Shown here piece after piece: positions 42,061 to 51,447 of a stretch of 64,000 nucleotides of DNA. The DNA lies in assembly GCA_947331495.1 (NCBI GenBank), contig CAMZOI010000003.1, positions 62,001-126,000 of the forward strand, read 5' to 3'. Positions within the stretch are counted from its first letter, which is position 1; every line of letters begins with the position of its first letter. Source of the stretch: Erythrobacteraceae bacterium Alg239-R51 (lineage in GTDB: Bacteria > Pseudomonadota > Alphaproteobacteria > Sphingomonadales > Sphingomonadaceae). The position numbers and the translations under genes are program-made. The notes beneath the pieces are model-generated. The model was not told the origin of the DNA. It was given only the letters and a program-made list of their open reading frames with translations, and did no database searches.

Positions 42061-43209
42061 ATGAACCGCAAAAGACTGGCGATCATCGCCGGAATTGTCA
42101 TACTTGTTTCGGCCTTGATGCTGATGTTCTGGCCTGACAGCCAGGTCGACACCCACGCGGACGAAGAGGTCGCAGAGACAGAACTGCCCGAGGGGCTCGT
42201 GCTAATCGAGCAAGAGCAGATCCGCACCGCCGAGATCGAGGTCGCAGCGGTGCAAACGGGTGCCGCTGTCGAACTCGTATTTCCTGCAACGGTTGCGGCA
42301 AGTCCGACCGCCAGCGCACGCATCGATGCACGGGCTTCCGGTGTCGTGCGCAGCGTTGGCAAGACGCTTGGCGATTATGTCCGGCAGGGCGAGACCGTCG
42401 CTCGGATCGAAAGCGCCGATGCGGCTGCACTCGCTTCCCAGCTTAGTGCCGCCCGCGCCCGCGTAACCGAGCTTTCGGCGGCCTATGAACGGGAGCGCCG
42501 GCTATTCGAAGCCAACGTGACCGCACGCCAGGATCTCGAAGCGGCGCGCGCCAATCTTGACGTTGCCCGTTCCGAACTGAACCGGTCGCAGGCGGCCGTC
42601 GCCGCGGCAGGCGTGAGCGGCGATGGACGCTCGCTCGCTGTCACCAGTCCGCTTTCGGGCCGTGTGACCGCCGCTCCAATCGTGCTCGGCTCGTTCGTCG
42701 ACGCCGGGGAGGAGCTTTACAGCGTGGTCAATCCCAGCGGCTTGCAGATCGAGGTTGCGCTGCCTTCCGAAGATGCTTCACGCATCCAGCCTGGCGACGA
42801 GGCTGCGTTGATCCTCGGCGATGGAAGGGAGATCGGCGCTCGCGTCCGGTCGGTAACGCCTTCGCTCGATGCCGAGAGCCGTAGCGCGACAGCGGTTCTT
42901 ACCTTGACGCGCGCCGTTCCCGGTCTGCAGCCCGGATCGTTCCTTCAGGCGCGTATTCGCCCCTCGGGCGAATTGGACCAGAGCCGTATCGCGGTACCCG
43001 AAGATGCTGTGCAGGTGCTCGAAGGACGCGATGTTGTCTTCGTGCGGACACGACGCGGATTTCAGGCTCGGGAGGTCGAGATCGGCAGCCGGTCTGCCGG
43101 AATGGTGACGATCCTCTCCGGGCTCGAGCCCGGTCAGCGGATCGCGACTGCCAATGCCTTCCTGTTGAAGTCCGAGCTCGAAAAGGAGGGCGCAGAACAT
43201 GGCCATTGA
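42061..43209 (+). CDS. czcB: RND periplasmic adaptor, CzcB type, 382 aa
   Basis: An N-terminal membrane anchor (LAIIAGIVILVSALMLMFW), then a lipoyl/barrel-sandwich domain with a coiled-coil hairpin (GDYVRQGETVARIESADAA through the ELSAAYERERRLFEANVT helix) and a beta-barrel domain. It links the inner-membrane pump and outer-membrane channel. GAGGAA at 42049-42054 favours the start at 42061; an ATG at 42046 overlapping czcC is also possible. Confidence 0.88.
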   Translation: MNRKRLAIIAGIVILVSALMLMFWPDSQVDTHADEEVAETELPEGLVLIEQEQIRTAEIEVAAVQTGAAVELVFPATVAASPTASARIDARASGVVRSVGKTLGDYVRQGETVARIESADAAALASQLSAARARVTELSAAYERERRLFEANVTARQDLEAARANLDVARSELNRSQAAVAAAGVSGDGRSLAVTSPLSGRVTAAPIVLGSFVDAGEELYSVVNPSGLQIEVALPSEDASRIQPGDEAALILGDGREIGARVRSVTPSLDAESRSATAVLTLTRAVPGLQPGSFLQARIRPSGELDQSRIAVPEDAVQVLEGRDVVFVRTRRGFQAREVEIGSRSAGMVTILSGLEPGQRIATANAFLLKSELEKEGAEHGH

Positions 43210-46200
43210 TCAAACCACGGCATCTTCTCCCATGTCTTCGGACGAAGGTAGCCACCGTCACGGCCCGATCGGAGTCATCCTCGATGTCGCCGTTCGTTTC
43301 CGCTGGGCGATCATCGTCCTGACCGTGTTCGCAGCGATCTACGGAGCGTTCAATCTGGTGCGCCTGCCGATCGACGCGGTTCCCGACATCACCAACACGC
43401 AGGTCCAGATCAACACCAGCGCTGCCGCGCTCTCACCTTCGCAGGTCGAGACGCAGGTGACCTTCCCCATCGAAACCGGACTTGCCGGGATCGAAGGCCT
43501 GGAGATGACACGATCGATTTCGCGCAACGGCTTCAGCCAGGTCACCGCGATTTTCGAGGAGGGCACCGACCTCTACTTCGCCCGGCAGCAGGTGAACGAA
43601 CGGCTCGCGCCGATTGGCGCTTCATTGCCCGAAGGAGCGGAGCCTACCATGGGGCCGATCTCCACCGGCCTTGGCGAAGTGCTGATGTATACGATCGAGT
43701 ATGAGCATCCCGGTGGCAAGGGTGCGACCACTGGTGGCCGCACAGGCTGGCAGTCCGATGGCAGCTTCATCACCGAACGCGGCGACCGCCTCGAGAGTGA
43801 GGTGGCTAAGGCGGCCTATCTGCGCACTGTGCAGGATTGGGTGGTCGCGCCGTTGATGCGCTCGATCGACGGCGTGGCCGGCGTGGATTCGATTGGCGGG
43901 TTCGAAAAGCAATTCCTTGTTCAGCCCGATCCGGCACGTCTCACCGGCTATGGCCTGTCATTCGACTCACTCATCGATGCTCTAGAAGCCGCCAATCTGG
44001 CGGCAGGCGCCAATTTCGTCGATCGTGCCGACGAAGCCCTGCTTGTCCGCGTGGACGCGAGGCTGGGCAGCATTGCCGACATCGAAGAAGCCGTCATTGC
44101 GACCCGCGAGGGCGTGCCCATCCGCATCGGCGATGTGGCCGATGTGGAGATCGGCGGCGACCTGCGAACCGGTGCTGCTTCACTGAACGGTGAAGAGGCG
44201 GTGGTGGGAACCGTGTTGATGCGCGCGGGCGAGAACAGCCGGACCGTTGCGGCTGGTGCTGCCGAGAGACTTGAAGAGGTCCGCGCATCGCTTCCGGACG
44301 GAGTTGTCGCTGAGATTGTCTACAATCGTTCCTCACTAGTCGATGCGACGATCTCCACCGTCGAAAAGAACCTGCTCGAAGGCGCATTGCTCGTGATCGC
44401 CGTCCTGTTCCTCTTGCTCGGCAATATCCGCGCCGCCATAATCACCGCACTGGTCATTCCCGTTTCGATGCTGATGGCAGCGGTGGGGATGAACCGGCTT
44501 GGTGTCTCAGGTAATCTGATGAGCCTGGGCGCGCTCGACTTCGGGCTGATCGTCGATGGTGCGGTCATCATTGTCGAGAACAGCGTCGCCCGGCTTGCGG
44601 CCCGGCAACATCGCGAAGGACGCTTGCTTACCTTGGGTGAGCGGCTGACCGAAACGCGTCTCGCAGCGCAGGAAATGATCAAACCGACCGTCTACGGTCA
44701 GGCGATTATCTTCCTCGTCTTCGCGCCGCTGCTGACCTTTACCGGGGTCGAGGGCAAGACGTTCTCGCCCATGGCGATCACGATGATGCTCGCGCTGGCT
44801 TCGGCCTTCGTTCTTTCATTGACCTTCGTGCCAGCGATGATTGCGGTCCTGCTCAACAAGAAGCTGACCGAAAAGGAGGTGAAGCCCATTCGCTGGGCCA
44901 AAGAGCGCTACGGTCCCGCCGTGCGCAAGGTCATTGCGCGGCCCTGGCCGATGATTGGTGCCGGGGTTGGTCTCTTCACAGTAGCGGTTTTTGTGTTCGG
45001 CTTTCTGGGCAGCGAGTTCACCCCGCAGCTCGATGAACGCGACATCGCGGTGCAATCCTTGCGCATCCCCTCGACATCGCTCGAACGCTCGCTGGCGATG
45101 CAGCGGCGGGTCGAAGACCGGCTCGAAGAGTTTCCCCAAGTTGATCTTGTGTTCTCACGGACGGGCACGGCCGAAGTCGCCAGCGATCCAATGCCCCCCA
45201 ATGCTTCGGACGCTTATGTCATCCTGAAGCCTCGCGACGAATGGCCCGATCCCGATTTGCCGAAAGATGAGCTTGTTGGTGAAATGGAAAGCGCGCTCGG
45301 AGGCCTCATCGGCAATCTCTACGAGTTCAGCCAGCCTATCGAGCTGCGCTTCAACGAGCTGATCGCCGGTGTGCGCGGCGATGTCGCGGTCAAGCTCTAC
45401 GGCGATGACCTCACTGCGCTCACCGAAGCTGCGGGCGAGGTCGCGGGCGTGCTTGGAGGTGTCGAAGGCGCCGCGGACGTGAAGGTGCAGCAGGTGACCG
45501 GCTTTCCTACGCTGGACATCGCCTTCGATCGCCCGACCATCGCGCGCTATGGTCTGACCGTCGAGGAAGTGGCACAGTCGGTTGCTATCGCGCTCGGCGG
45601 GCGGCCAGCAGGACTGGTGTTCGAGGGCGATCGCCGTTTCGATGTTGTCGTGCGCCTCGAGGATGCTACGCGCGACGATTTCGACCAGCTCGGCGCGCTC
45701 CCGATCGTGCTTGAAAACGGGGTCACCGTTCCTTTGCGGACATTGGCCGATTTTCAGGTCGTCGATGGCCTTGCCGAGGTTCGGCGAGAGCAGGGCCGAA
45801 GGCTTGTGATCGTCTCGGCCAACGTACGCGAGCGCGATCTCGGCTCCTTTGTTGAGGAAGCGCAGGAAAGGGTTTCGACCGGCGTCGATATGCCGCCGGC
45901 CTCCTTCATCGAATGGGGCGGACAGTATCAGAACCTGCAGGAAGCGCAGGCGCGGCTCACCATCGTCGTCCCGATTGCCTTCGCTCTGGTTCTCCTCTTG
46001 CTGTTCATGGCTTTGGGTGGATGGGTTCCAGCGCTTGCCGTGTTCAGTGCCATTCCCATGGCCTTGGCTGGCGGGGTGTTCGCTCTGGCGCTGCGAGGCT
46101 TGCCATTCTCGGTGTCGGCAGCGGTCGGCTTTATCGCGCTTTCCGGCGTGGCGGTGCTCAACGGTCTCGTCATGATGACCGCGATCCGGCAGCGACTCGA

Positions 46201-46528
46201 CAGCGGGATGTCACTGGATGAGGCGATTGCCGATGGCGCGCTGGCGCGACTGCGACCGGTGCTCATGACCGCGTTGGTGGCGTCGCTGGGTTTTGTGCCG
46301 ATGGCGATTGCCACAGGAACAGGTGCTGAGGTGCAACGTCCCTTGGCTACGGTGGTTATCGGCGGGCTGATCACAGCCACTGCGCTCACGCTGTTCGTTT
46401 TGCCAGCGATCGCTCGCCTGGTACTCGATGATGGCAAGGAGAAGCGAAGCTGGCGCCAAAGATGGTGGGACCGCCTGCGTCGCAACGTCACGCCTGAGGA
46501 ACGTAAAGAACTTCGGGATGTTACTTGA
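43199..46528 (+). CDS. czcA: Heavy-metal RND efflux pump, CzcA type, 1109 aa
   Basis: A full-length heavy-metal RND transporter with 12 membrane helices and two periplasmic loops. The signature DFGLIVDGAVIIVEN near residues 443-457 carries the charged residues of the proton relay. Early motifs (RLPIDAVPDITNTQVQINT) are CzcA/CusA-like. It exports divalent cations, probably Zn, Cd or Co, from the periplasm with czcB and czcC; the start overlaps czcB by 11 bases. Specificity cannot be fixed by eye. Confidence 0.92.
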   Translation: MAIDQTTASSPMSSDEGSHRHGPIGVILDVAVRFRWAIIVLTVFAAIYGAFNLVRLPIDAVPDITNTQVQINTSAAALSPSQVETQVTFPIETGLAGIEGLEMTRSISRNGFSQVTAIFEEGTDLYFARQQVNERLAPIGASLPEGAEPTMGPISTGLGEVLMYTIEYEHPGGKGATTGGRTGWQSDGSFITERGDRLESEVAKAAYLRTVQDWVVAPLMRSIDGVAGVDSIGGFEKQFLVQPDPARLTGYGLSFDSLIDALEAANLAAGANFVDRADEALLVRVDARLGSIADIEEAVIATREGVPIRIGDVADVEIGGDLRTGAASLNGEEAVVGTVLMRAGENSRTVAAGAAERLEEVRASLPDGVVAEIVYNRSSLVDATISTVEKNLLEGALLVIAVLFLLLGNIRAAIITALVIPVSMLMAAVGMNRLGVSGNLMSLGALDFGLIVDGAVIIVENSVARLAARQHREGRLLTLGERLTETRLAAQEMIKPTVYGQAIIFLVFAPLLTFTGVEGKTFSPMAITMMLALASAFVLSLTFVPAMIAVLLNKKLTEKEVKPIRWAKERYGPAVRKVIARPWPMIGAGVGLFTVAVFVFGFLGSEFTPQLDERDIAVQSLRIPSTSLERSLAMQRRVEDRLEEFPQVDLVFSRTGTAEVASDPMPPNASDAYVILKPRDEWPDPDLPKDELVGEMESALGGLIGNLYEFSQPIELRFNELIAGVRGDVAVKLYGDDLTALTEAAGEVAGVLGGVEGAADVKVQQVTGFPTLDIAFDRPTIARYGLTVEEVAQSVAIALGGRPAGLVFEGDRRFDVVVRLEDATRDDFDQLGALPIVLENGVTVPLRTLADFQVVDGLAEVRREQGRRLVIVSANVRERDLGSFVEEAQERVSTGVDMPPASFIEWGGQYQNLQEAQARLTIVVPIAFALVLLLLFMALGGWVPALAVFSAIPMALAGGVFALALRGLPFSVSAAVGFIALSGVAVLNGLVMMTAIRQRLDSGMSLDEAIADGALARLRPVLMTALVASLGFVPMAIATGTGAEVQRPLATVVIGGLITATALTLFVLPAIARLVLDDGKEKRSWRQRWWDRLRRNVTPEERKELRDVT

Positions 46529-46968
46529 AGGGGAGGGCTAATTGAAGTTAGCTAGGTCAATTTGTCTGCCTCAGATCGCTTCGGGACTGACAAGTCTCGA
46601 AGCGATCCGGTATCGGACTCAATTGCGGGCGCGCGGAGCCTCGGCAGAACGCCCGGCTGCGATACGGGCACGGCGTGGGTGTTTTTCGCCGATGGCTTCT
46701 ATGCAGAGGTGCAACCTTCGGACGGTGATCTGTCCGCTGTCGGCATCTGGCGCGATGAGGGTGAGGCCATCGCATATACCATGACCATAAGCCCTTCGAA
46801 CGGCATGCGCGGCCAATGCAAGTGCGCCATCTTACGATCGAAGATTGTAGCCCGGGACGGCCCTTCACCTGCAACTATCGAGGTTTCGAGCGCATCTTTT
46901 ACCGCTGTCCAGAGGACGCGCCAAAGCCGCTCGACGGTCGCGCGGAACATTCAAGAGGAGAAATCGCC
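46529..46968. other. Gap after czcA with a doubtful frame
   Basis: A frame from TTG 46562 reads partly protein-like (TGTAWVFFADGFYAEVQPSDG) up to about 46820, then turns into serine/arginine-rich text, while another frame opens (MQVRHLTIEDCSPGRP). This could be a decayed small gene; no family is recognised. Confidence 0.35.
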
Positions 46969-47340
46969 ATGCTCACCGCAATCGAAGATAACGGTCTGTT
47001 GCTCATCAGGGCGGACGGAACGCTTTCCGATAGCGACTATGACCGCTTCGTTCCGTTTTTCGAGCGCGTCGCGGCGCGAGTTCCTGGGACGGTTCCGATG
47101 CTTATCGAACTTGCTCCCGACTTTTCTGGCTGGGATATGGGCGGTCTCTGGCGCGACCTGAAATTCGATGCGAAGCACAAGGACAGCTTCGGCCGGATCG
47201 CGATGGTCGGCGATAGTAGTTGGGAAGAGTGGGGCACCAAGCTTTTCGATCCGCTATTCCGCGCGGAGATGAGGTTTTTCACACCTGTCGAGCGGGTTGC
47301 CGCCGAAAGCTGGGCGAGAGACGGAAGGAATGCGTCATGA
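46969..47340 (+). CDS. SpoIIAA-like (STAS/SEC14-type) protein, 123 aa
   Basis: The start at 46969 follows GAGGAG. The pattern LIRADGTLSDSDYDRFVPFFE, PMLIELAPDFSGWDMGGLWRDLKFDAKHKDSFGRIAMVGD and EWGTKLFDPLF fits the SpoIIAA-like family (a STAS/CRAL-TRIO-type fold). These small cytoplasmic proteins may bind lipids or act as regulatory partners; no function is established. It opens a six-gene operon in which every junction overlaps, so a link to metal transport is likely. Confidence 0.8.
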   Translation: MLTAIEDNGLLLIRADGTLSDSDYDRFVPFFERVAARVPGTVPMLIELAPDFSGWDMGGLWRDLKFDAKHKDSFGRIAMVGDSSWEEWGTKLFDPLFRAEMRFFTPVERVAAESWARDGRNAS

Positions 47341-47966
47341 GCGGCGAAGGCGAACTCAACCTCGATTCGGCCGAAAAGCGCCGCACTCTCTGGATCGTTT
47401 TCTGGCTCAATGTGGCGATTGCGATAGGGTTTTTCATCACCGGGGTAATCGGCGATTCCAACGCGCTGATTGCCAATGGGCTCGACAATTCGTCGGACGC
47501 GATTGTCTATGCATTGAGCCTGCTTGCGCTCACCCGCTCCCGGGTCTGGAAGCGCGGAGCCGCGCGTTTTTCCGGGGTCATGCTGCTTGTGTTCGCAGGC
47601 GGTGTGATTCTCGATGCCATCCGGCGCTTCATGGAGGGTTCGGATCCGATCGGCGGCGTCATGATGGTGATGGCGCTGGTTGCCGGTGCGGTGAACCTCT
47701 GGTGCCTTTACCTGCTGAAACGTTTGCAGAATAAGGATGTCAATTTACGTGCAGCCACCACGTTCAGTTTGAATGATTTCGTTTCGAACGGCGGGATTAT
47801 CATAGCGGGTATCGTAGTGTTTTTCACCGGATCGAATTGGCCCGATCTCGTCGTCGGGATCGGTGTGGCCTGCATAGCGATCTACGGCGGCATCGAGATC
47901 CTGCGCGATGCGCATATGGACATCCATGAGGAAGAGGGCACAGAGCACGAGGGCTGGCGCAAGTGA
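47337..47966 (+). CDS. Short CDF-type cation transporter, 209 aa
   Basis: Six membrane helices of the CDF fold without the C-terminal domain. The TM2 motif is NGLDNSSD (D in place of H) and TM5 reads FSLND (F in place of H). Unlike its three short relatives it lacks the N-terminal cysteines and ends with a His/Glu-rich tail (DAHMDIHEEEGTEHEG). It overlaps the genes before and after by four bases each. Confidence 0.87.
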   Translation: MSGEGELNLDSAEKRRTLWIVFWLNVAIAIGFFITGVIGDSNALIANGLDNSSDAIVYALSLLALTRSRVWKRGAARFSGVMLLVFAGGVILDAIRRFMEGSDPIGGVMMVMALVAGAVNLWCLYLLKRLQNKDVNLRAATTFSLNDFVSNGGIIIAGIVVFFTGSNWPDLVVGIGVACIAIYGGIEILRDAHMDIHEEEGTEHEGWRK

Positions 47967-48985
47967 TCGCGGTCTGGGCAGCGGTTCTCCTCGCCGCCGT
48001 CTGGGCCGCTCATTGGGGCGCGGAACGCCTGTCCGCACCGCTCAAGAAATTACGCAAGCAATGGGGGTTCTCCGTCGCGGCGGGGGGCTCCTTTTTAGGT
48101 CTAGCCGCCGCTTCGCCAGAGATGGGCATCAATGTGACGAGCGCTGCTCGTGATGTGTCCGATATCGGCCTTGGCGCCATGCTGGGTTCGACCGTTCTGG
48201 TGATTCCGGTGATCGTGACGACCGCTTATCTGGCGACCCGTAAAGGGGCCCTTGAAGGTGCTGACAAGGAGCACAAGAAGCATCGTCGTGATCATTACGT
48301 CGCGGTCGATAAGGGGGCTCTTACCGTCCAGGCGCTGCCTTACCTGGCGATCCTCGCGGTCTTCGCTCTACTGACGCTTCCCGCCCCTTGGCGCGGGTTG
48401 CAGCCGATCGATGGATGGCTGCTGCTGATCGCGTATCTCGCCTATCTCCTTCAGGCTCTCGTTCGGGGCCGAGAGAAGGGAGAGGAGGTAGAGTGGAGTC
48501 TAAAGGAGAAATGGATGGCCATAGCGGGCGTCGGCGCCCTGGCGGTCGGGGCCTACTTCACCGTATTCTCGACCGAAAGGATCGTGAGCGCACTCGGCAT
48601 CCCGAATATCGTCGGCGGTCTTTTCATCACTGCCGCCGTCGCATCGCTGCCCGAGGTGTTCACGACCTGGAGCGTCGCGCGCTCCGGTCAGGTGACCTCC
48701 GCCAGCACAAGCGTGATCGGCGACCATGTCGTGACCATGACGCTCGCCTTCATCCCGCTCACCATCATCGGAACGCCGATCGAGAATTTTCAACTCTTCT
48801 GGGTCAGTCTCGCGTTCGTCGTGCTGATGGCCGCGCTATACGCTCTCTTTCTTTCGTTGGGAGACGAAGAGAAAAGAGGCTTTGGTCGATGGCACATCTT
48901 CGCGTTCTGGGCAGCCAATGCGGCTTTTATTGCCGTAATATTCCTGTGGGTGAAGCCTTTGCAAGTCTCCGGAGGAGCCGGATGA
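47963..48985 (+). CDS. CaCA-superfamily cation exchanger, 340 aa
   Basis: About ten membrane helices with the two alpha repeats of sodium/calcium exchangers: GLAAASPEMGINVTSAARD near residue 45 and ITAAVASLPEVFTTWSVAR near residue 218. The first repeat has ASPE and the second SLPE, the glutamate-carrying ion-binding motifs. It probably swaps a divalent cation for protons or sodium. Coupled by ATGA overlaps to a CDF gene before it and a His-rich peptide gene after it. Confidence 0.82.
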   Translation: MIAVWAAVLLAAVWAAHWGAERLSAPLKKLRKQWGFSVAAGGSFLGLAAASPEMGINVTSAARDVSDIGLGAMLGSTVLVIPVIVTTAYLATRKGALEGADKEHKKHRRDHYVAVDKGALTVQALPYLAILAVFALLTLPAPWRGLQPIDGWLLLIAYLAYLLQALVRGREKGEEVEWSLKEKWMAIAGVGALAVGAYFTVFSTERIVSALGIPNIVGGLFITAAVASLPEVFTTWSVARSGQVTSASTSVIGDHVVTMTLAFIPLTIIGTPIENFQLFWVSLAFVVLMAALYALFLSLGDEEKRGFGRWHIFAFWAANAAFIAVIFLWVKPLQVSGGAG

Positions 48986-49161
48986 GCAATGACAACCGAG
49001 ATCAGGGTGAACGGAGCGGCCATAGCCACCGCGAAGAGGATCATGACGATCAGCCCTTGCTTATGAGGACATCTCCCCGAAAAGATTTTGATGGAGATTT
49101 GCCTGTCGCGCGGAAGAAAGTCGCAGACGAACTTCCGGCGGTACGGGGTTTGAAAAGCTAA
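48982..49161 (+). CDS. His/Asp-rich small protein, 59 aa
   Basis: The ATG overlaps the exchanger stop and its TAA overlaps the next ATG (TAATG), which supports it as a real gene. The N-terminal part holds HSHREEDHDD, a likely metal-binding stretch; the rest is charged. It could be a metal buffer or chaperone for the neighbouring transporters (inference). Confidence 0.6.
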   Translation: MSNDNRDQGERSGHSHREEDHDDQPLLMRTSPRKDFDGDLPVARKKVADELPAVRGLKS

Positions 49162-50048
49162 TGAGCCTTTTCGACACTATCTTTGAGACACAAAGCCGAT
49201 CGCATGTTTTGCTTCTTGCGATATTCGCAAGCACCGGCTTGGTCGTAGGGACGTTGTGGGTCGAACGTGTGGGGGCGGGATTGCGCCGGTCCGATCTGTT
49301 GTATCCTGCTGCTGCGGGCGTTCTGTTTGCGACCGCTGCGCTAGCGGTTACGCCGTTCGTCCAATCGGCAGTCGACAGCTGGGCCATCCCTGTGCTCTTT
49401 TTGCTCGGTGGAGGAGCCTATGTTCTTCTGTGCAAGGCAGCCGGCTATCTCAGAGGCCGTTTCGCGGACGGCAAAAGAAAGCAGCATGATCATGACGAGG
49501 ATTTGTCCAATGTTGCTGTATCGTCGATCTTCTCCATCGTCGATCTGATCGGCTATGGTTTGACCCTCGGTATTGCAGCAGCCGCTTCCGTGACTTTGGC
49601 AATAGTCACCGCGGCAGGGTTGGCCATGGCGAATGTCTTGGTCAGTCGTCAGATTGGCTCCAGGTTCATAGCCGCTAGCTCAAGCCGAATGGACCGCATC
49701 GCGCTACAGGTCGGTCTCGCTCTGGCCTTCATCGGTTCTGCGCTGTTGGCATTCTGGATGGTACACAGTGTCGATAGTTTCGGGCTGCCTTGGCTCCTCA
49801 CCGTCCTTGCAGGGTTGCTCCTGGCTGCGGCGGTAAGAGCTTTGCTTCTTCATCAAGCGGCACACACAGCGGGGCACTTCAAATCGCTTCTTGTTTTTCT
49901 CGTCGGGTTCGCCCTTCTCGCACTCATTTTCGCCGGGCTTGATGAATTATCAGACGCGGTGGATCTTCCGAATTCGGGTTTGGAGCATCCCGCAGAGCGA
50001 CCGGCAGTCGCGTTTAGCATTGAACCCTTCACAATGGGACGCGAGTAA
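49161..50048 (+). CDS. Polytopic membrane protein, ZIP-like, 295 aa
   Basis: About eight membrane helices with a His/Asp loop (KQHDHDED) near residues 108-117 in the middle, as in ZIP metal transporters. The classical HNxPEG motif of ZIP TM4 is not visible; instead SIVDLIGYGLTLGIAAAASV stands at about the matching place. It may be a diverged ZIP-type transporter or an unrelated family. Its start overlaps the previous gene and its stop overlaps czcD by one base each. Confidence 0.55.
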   Translation: MSLFDTIFETQSRSHVLLLAIFASTGLVVGTLWVERVGAGLRRSDLLYPAAAGVLFATAALAVTPFVQSAVDSWAIPVLFLLGGGAYVLLCKAAGYLRGRFADGKRKQHDHDEDLSNVAVSSIFSIVDLIGYGLTLGIAAAASVTLAIVTAAGLAMANVLVSRQIGSRFIAASSSRMDRIALQVGLALAFIGSALLAFWMVHSVDSFGLPWLLTVLAGLLLAAAVRALLLHQAAHTAGHFKSLLVFLVGFALLALIFAGLDELSDAVDLPNSGLEHPAERPAVAFSIEPFTMGRE

Positions 50049-51007
50049 TGGAGCAATCCCACGGTCACGCCGGACATAGTCACGGCGAAGAAAATCTCAG
50101 CGATCGCCAGCTGATCTTTGCAGTGGCGATCAACGTTTTGCTTACAGTTGCCCAAATCATTGGCGGGATCGTCTCAGGGTCGCTCGCGCTCATAGCCGAC
50201 GCCTTGCACAATTTCAGCGATGCGGCTTCGCTTGGCCTGGCCTGGTTCGCGCGCAAAATCGGGCGGCGACCCGCCGACAAACTTATGACCTTCGGTTATG
50301 CGCAAGGCGAAGTCGTCGCCGCACTCATCAACCTCACGACGCTGCTTATCATCGGCTTCTACCTGTTGGTGGAGGCAATCAACCGGTTCGCCGATCCCCA
50401 ACCGGTCGAGGGATGGACCGTCATAGGCGTGGCGGGCATAGCGCTGGTCATCGATCTGGTGACTGCCTTCATCGTCTATCGCGGTTCGCATGACAGCATC
50501 AACATGAAGGCGGCCTTTCTGCACAACGTCTCCGATGCTCTCGCGTCGGTCGGTGTGATCGTTGCTGGCGCGCTGATCCTGCTATACGATCTCTACATCG
50601 CGGATCTGATCATCACCCTAATCATCGCCGGTTATGTCATCTGGCAGGGGGTGACCCTGATGCCGCGGACAGTCCGGCTCTTGATGGGCGCGGTTCCCGA
50701 CGAGCTGGAGTTTGATCGGATCGTTTTGGCACTCGAAAAGTTGGATGGGATCGACGGAGTACATCATGTTCATGTTTGGTCGATCGGCGAGCATCACCGG
50801 GCGCTGGAAACGCATGTAACCCCTGAAGGCGCTTCACTTGAGCAATTCGAGAAAGTGAAGGGCCGGGCTAGGTCGATGTTGAAAGAAGAATTTCAAATTG
50901 AGCATGCGACATTCGAAGCGTGCTTTGAAACGGACTGCGAAGCCGATCTCGTTCCCGCGCATCAAACCGCACATCCGCATGAAGTTGGCGGACCCCATCA
51001 GCCTTAG
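50048..51007 (+). CDS. czcD: CDF zinc/cadmium/cobalt exporter CzcD, 319 aa
   Basis: A classical CDF: His-rich N-terminus (HGHAGHSHGEE), the TM2 motif HNFSD and the TM5 motif HNVSD with intact HxxxD ligands, and a full cytoplasmic C-terminal domain (VHHVHVWSIGEHHRALETHV). It exports zinc, cadmium or cobalt from the cytoplasm to the periplasm in exchange for protons. It is the last gene of the overlapping six-gene operon. A useful contrast to the four short CDF proteins here. Confidence 0.94.
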   Translation: MEQSHGHAGHSHGEENLSDRQLIFAVAINVLLTVAQIIGGIVSGSLALIADALHNFSDAASLGLAWFARKIGRRPADKLMTFGYAQGEVVAALINLTTLLIIGFYLLVEAINRFADPQPVEGWTVIGVAGIALVIDLVTAFIVYRGSHDSINMKAAFLHNVSDALASVGVIVAGALILLYDLYIADLIITLIIAGYVIWQGVTLMPRTVRLLMGAVPDELEFDRIVLALEKLDGIDGVHHVHVWSIGEHHRALETHVTPEGASLEQFEKVKGRARSMLKEEFQIEHATFEACFETDCEADLVPAHQTAHPHEVGGPHQP

Positions 51008-51447
51008 ATTTGTGTGCGTATTCGATGACGTCTGCAGACCACGATAATTGCTGAAAAACCGGAAACCCGGGCCGTCAAAGCTCGGCCGCAAGGTTTGGGT
51101 GCGTACGAGTGTTCGTTGAACAACCCTAACTCAGGCTTGCGAGGATTGTCGGGCTTGCCATCGGCCTGGCCCTGCTCGTGCAAAAAGGACCGCGCTGCGC
51201 AAGGTGTTAAATGCGTTGCAGTTGCTCGGTTACAAAGGAAAACAGCCGACCGCAGGCTTACTCTTTGAAGCTCAGGTAAATCACCACATCCTTGCCTCAT
51301 CGGTGTCGCAAATCCCCCGCGCTGCGCTGCACAGCTACGCGCACGAGCGCTACCGAGAAGTTTTCCCAAAGCGTGTTTTTGCTCTTGCGAGGCAATCGCA
51401 ATAAGGTTAGGGCCCGGATTTCCACACTCGGAGAACAGGAAGTTTTT
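51008..51447. other. Intergenic region before the TonB-dependent receptor
   Basis: About 440 bases. Frames are short and not protein-like. It presumably holds the receptor promoter. I looked for a cobalamin riboswitch and a Fur-like box and found neither convincingly. Confidence 0.45.

Noticed and set aside
51008..51447. Cobalamin riboswitch or Fur box before the TonB-dependent receptor
   Set aside because: Neither the B12-box consensus nor a convincing Fur palindrome was found.
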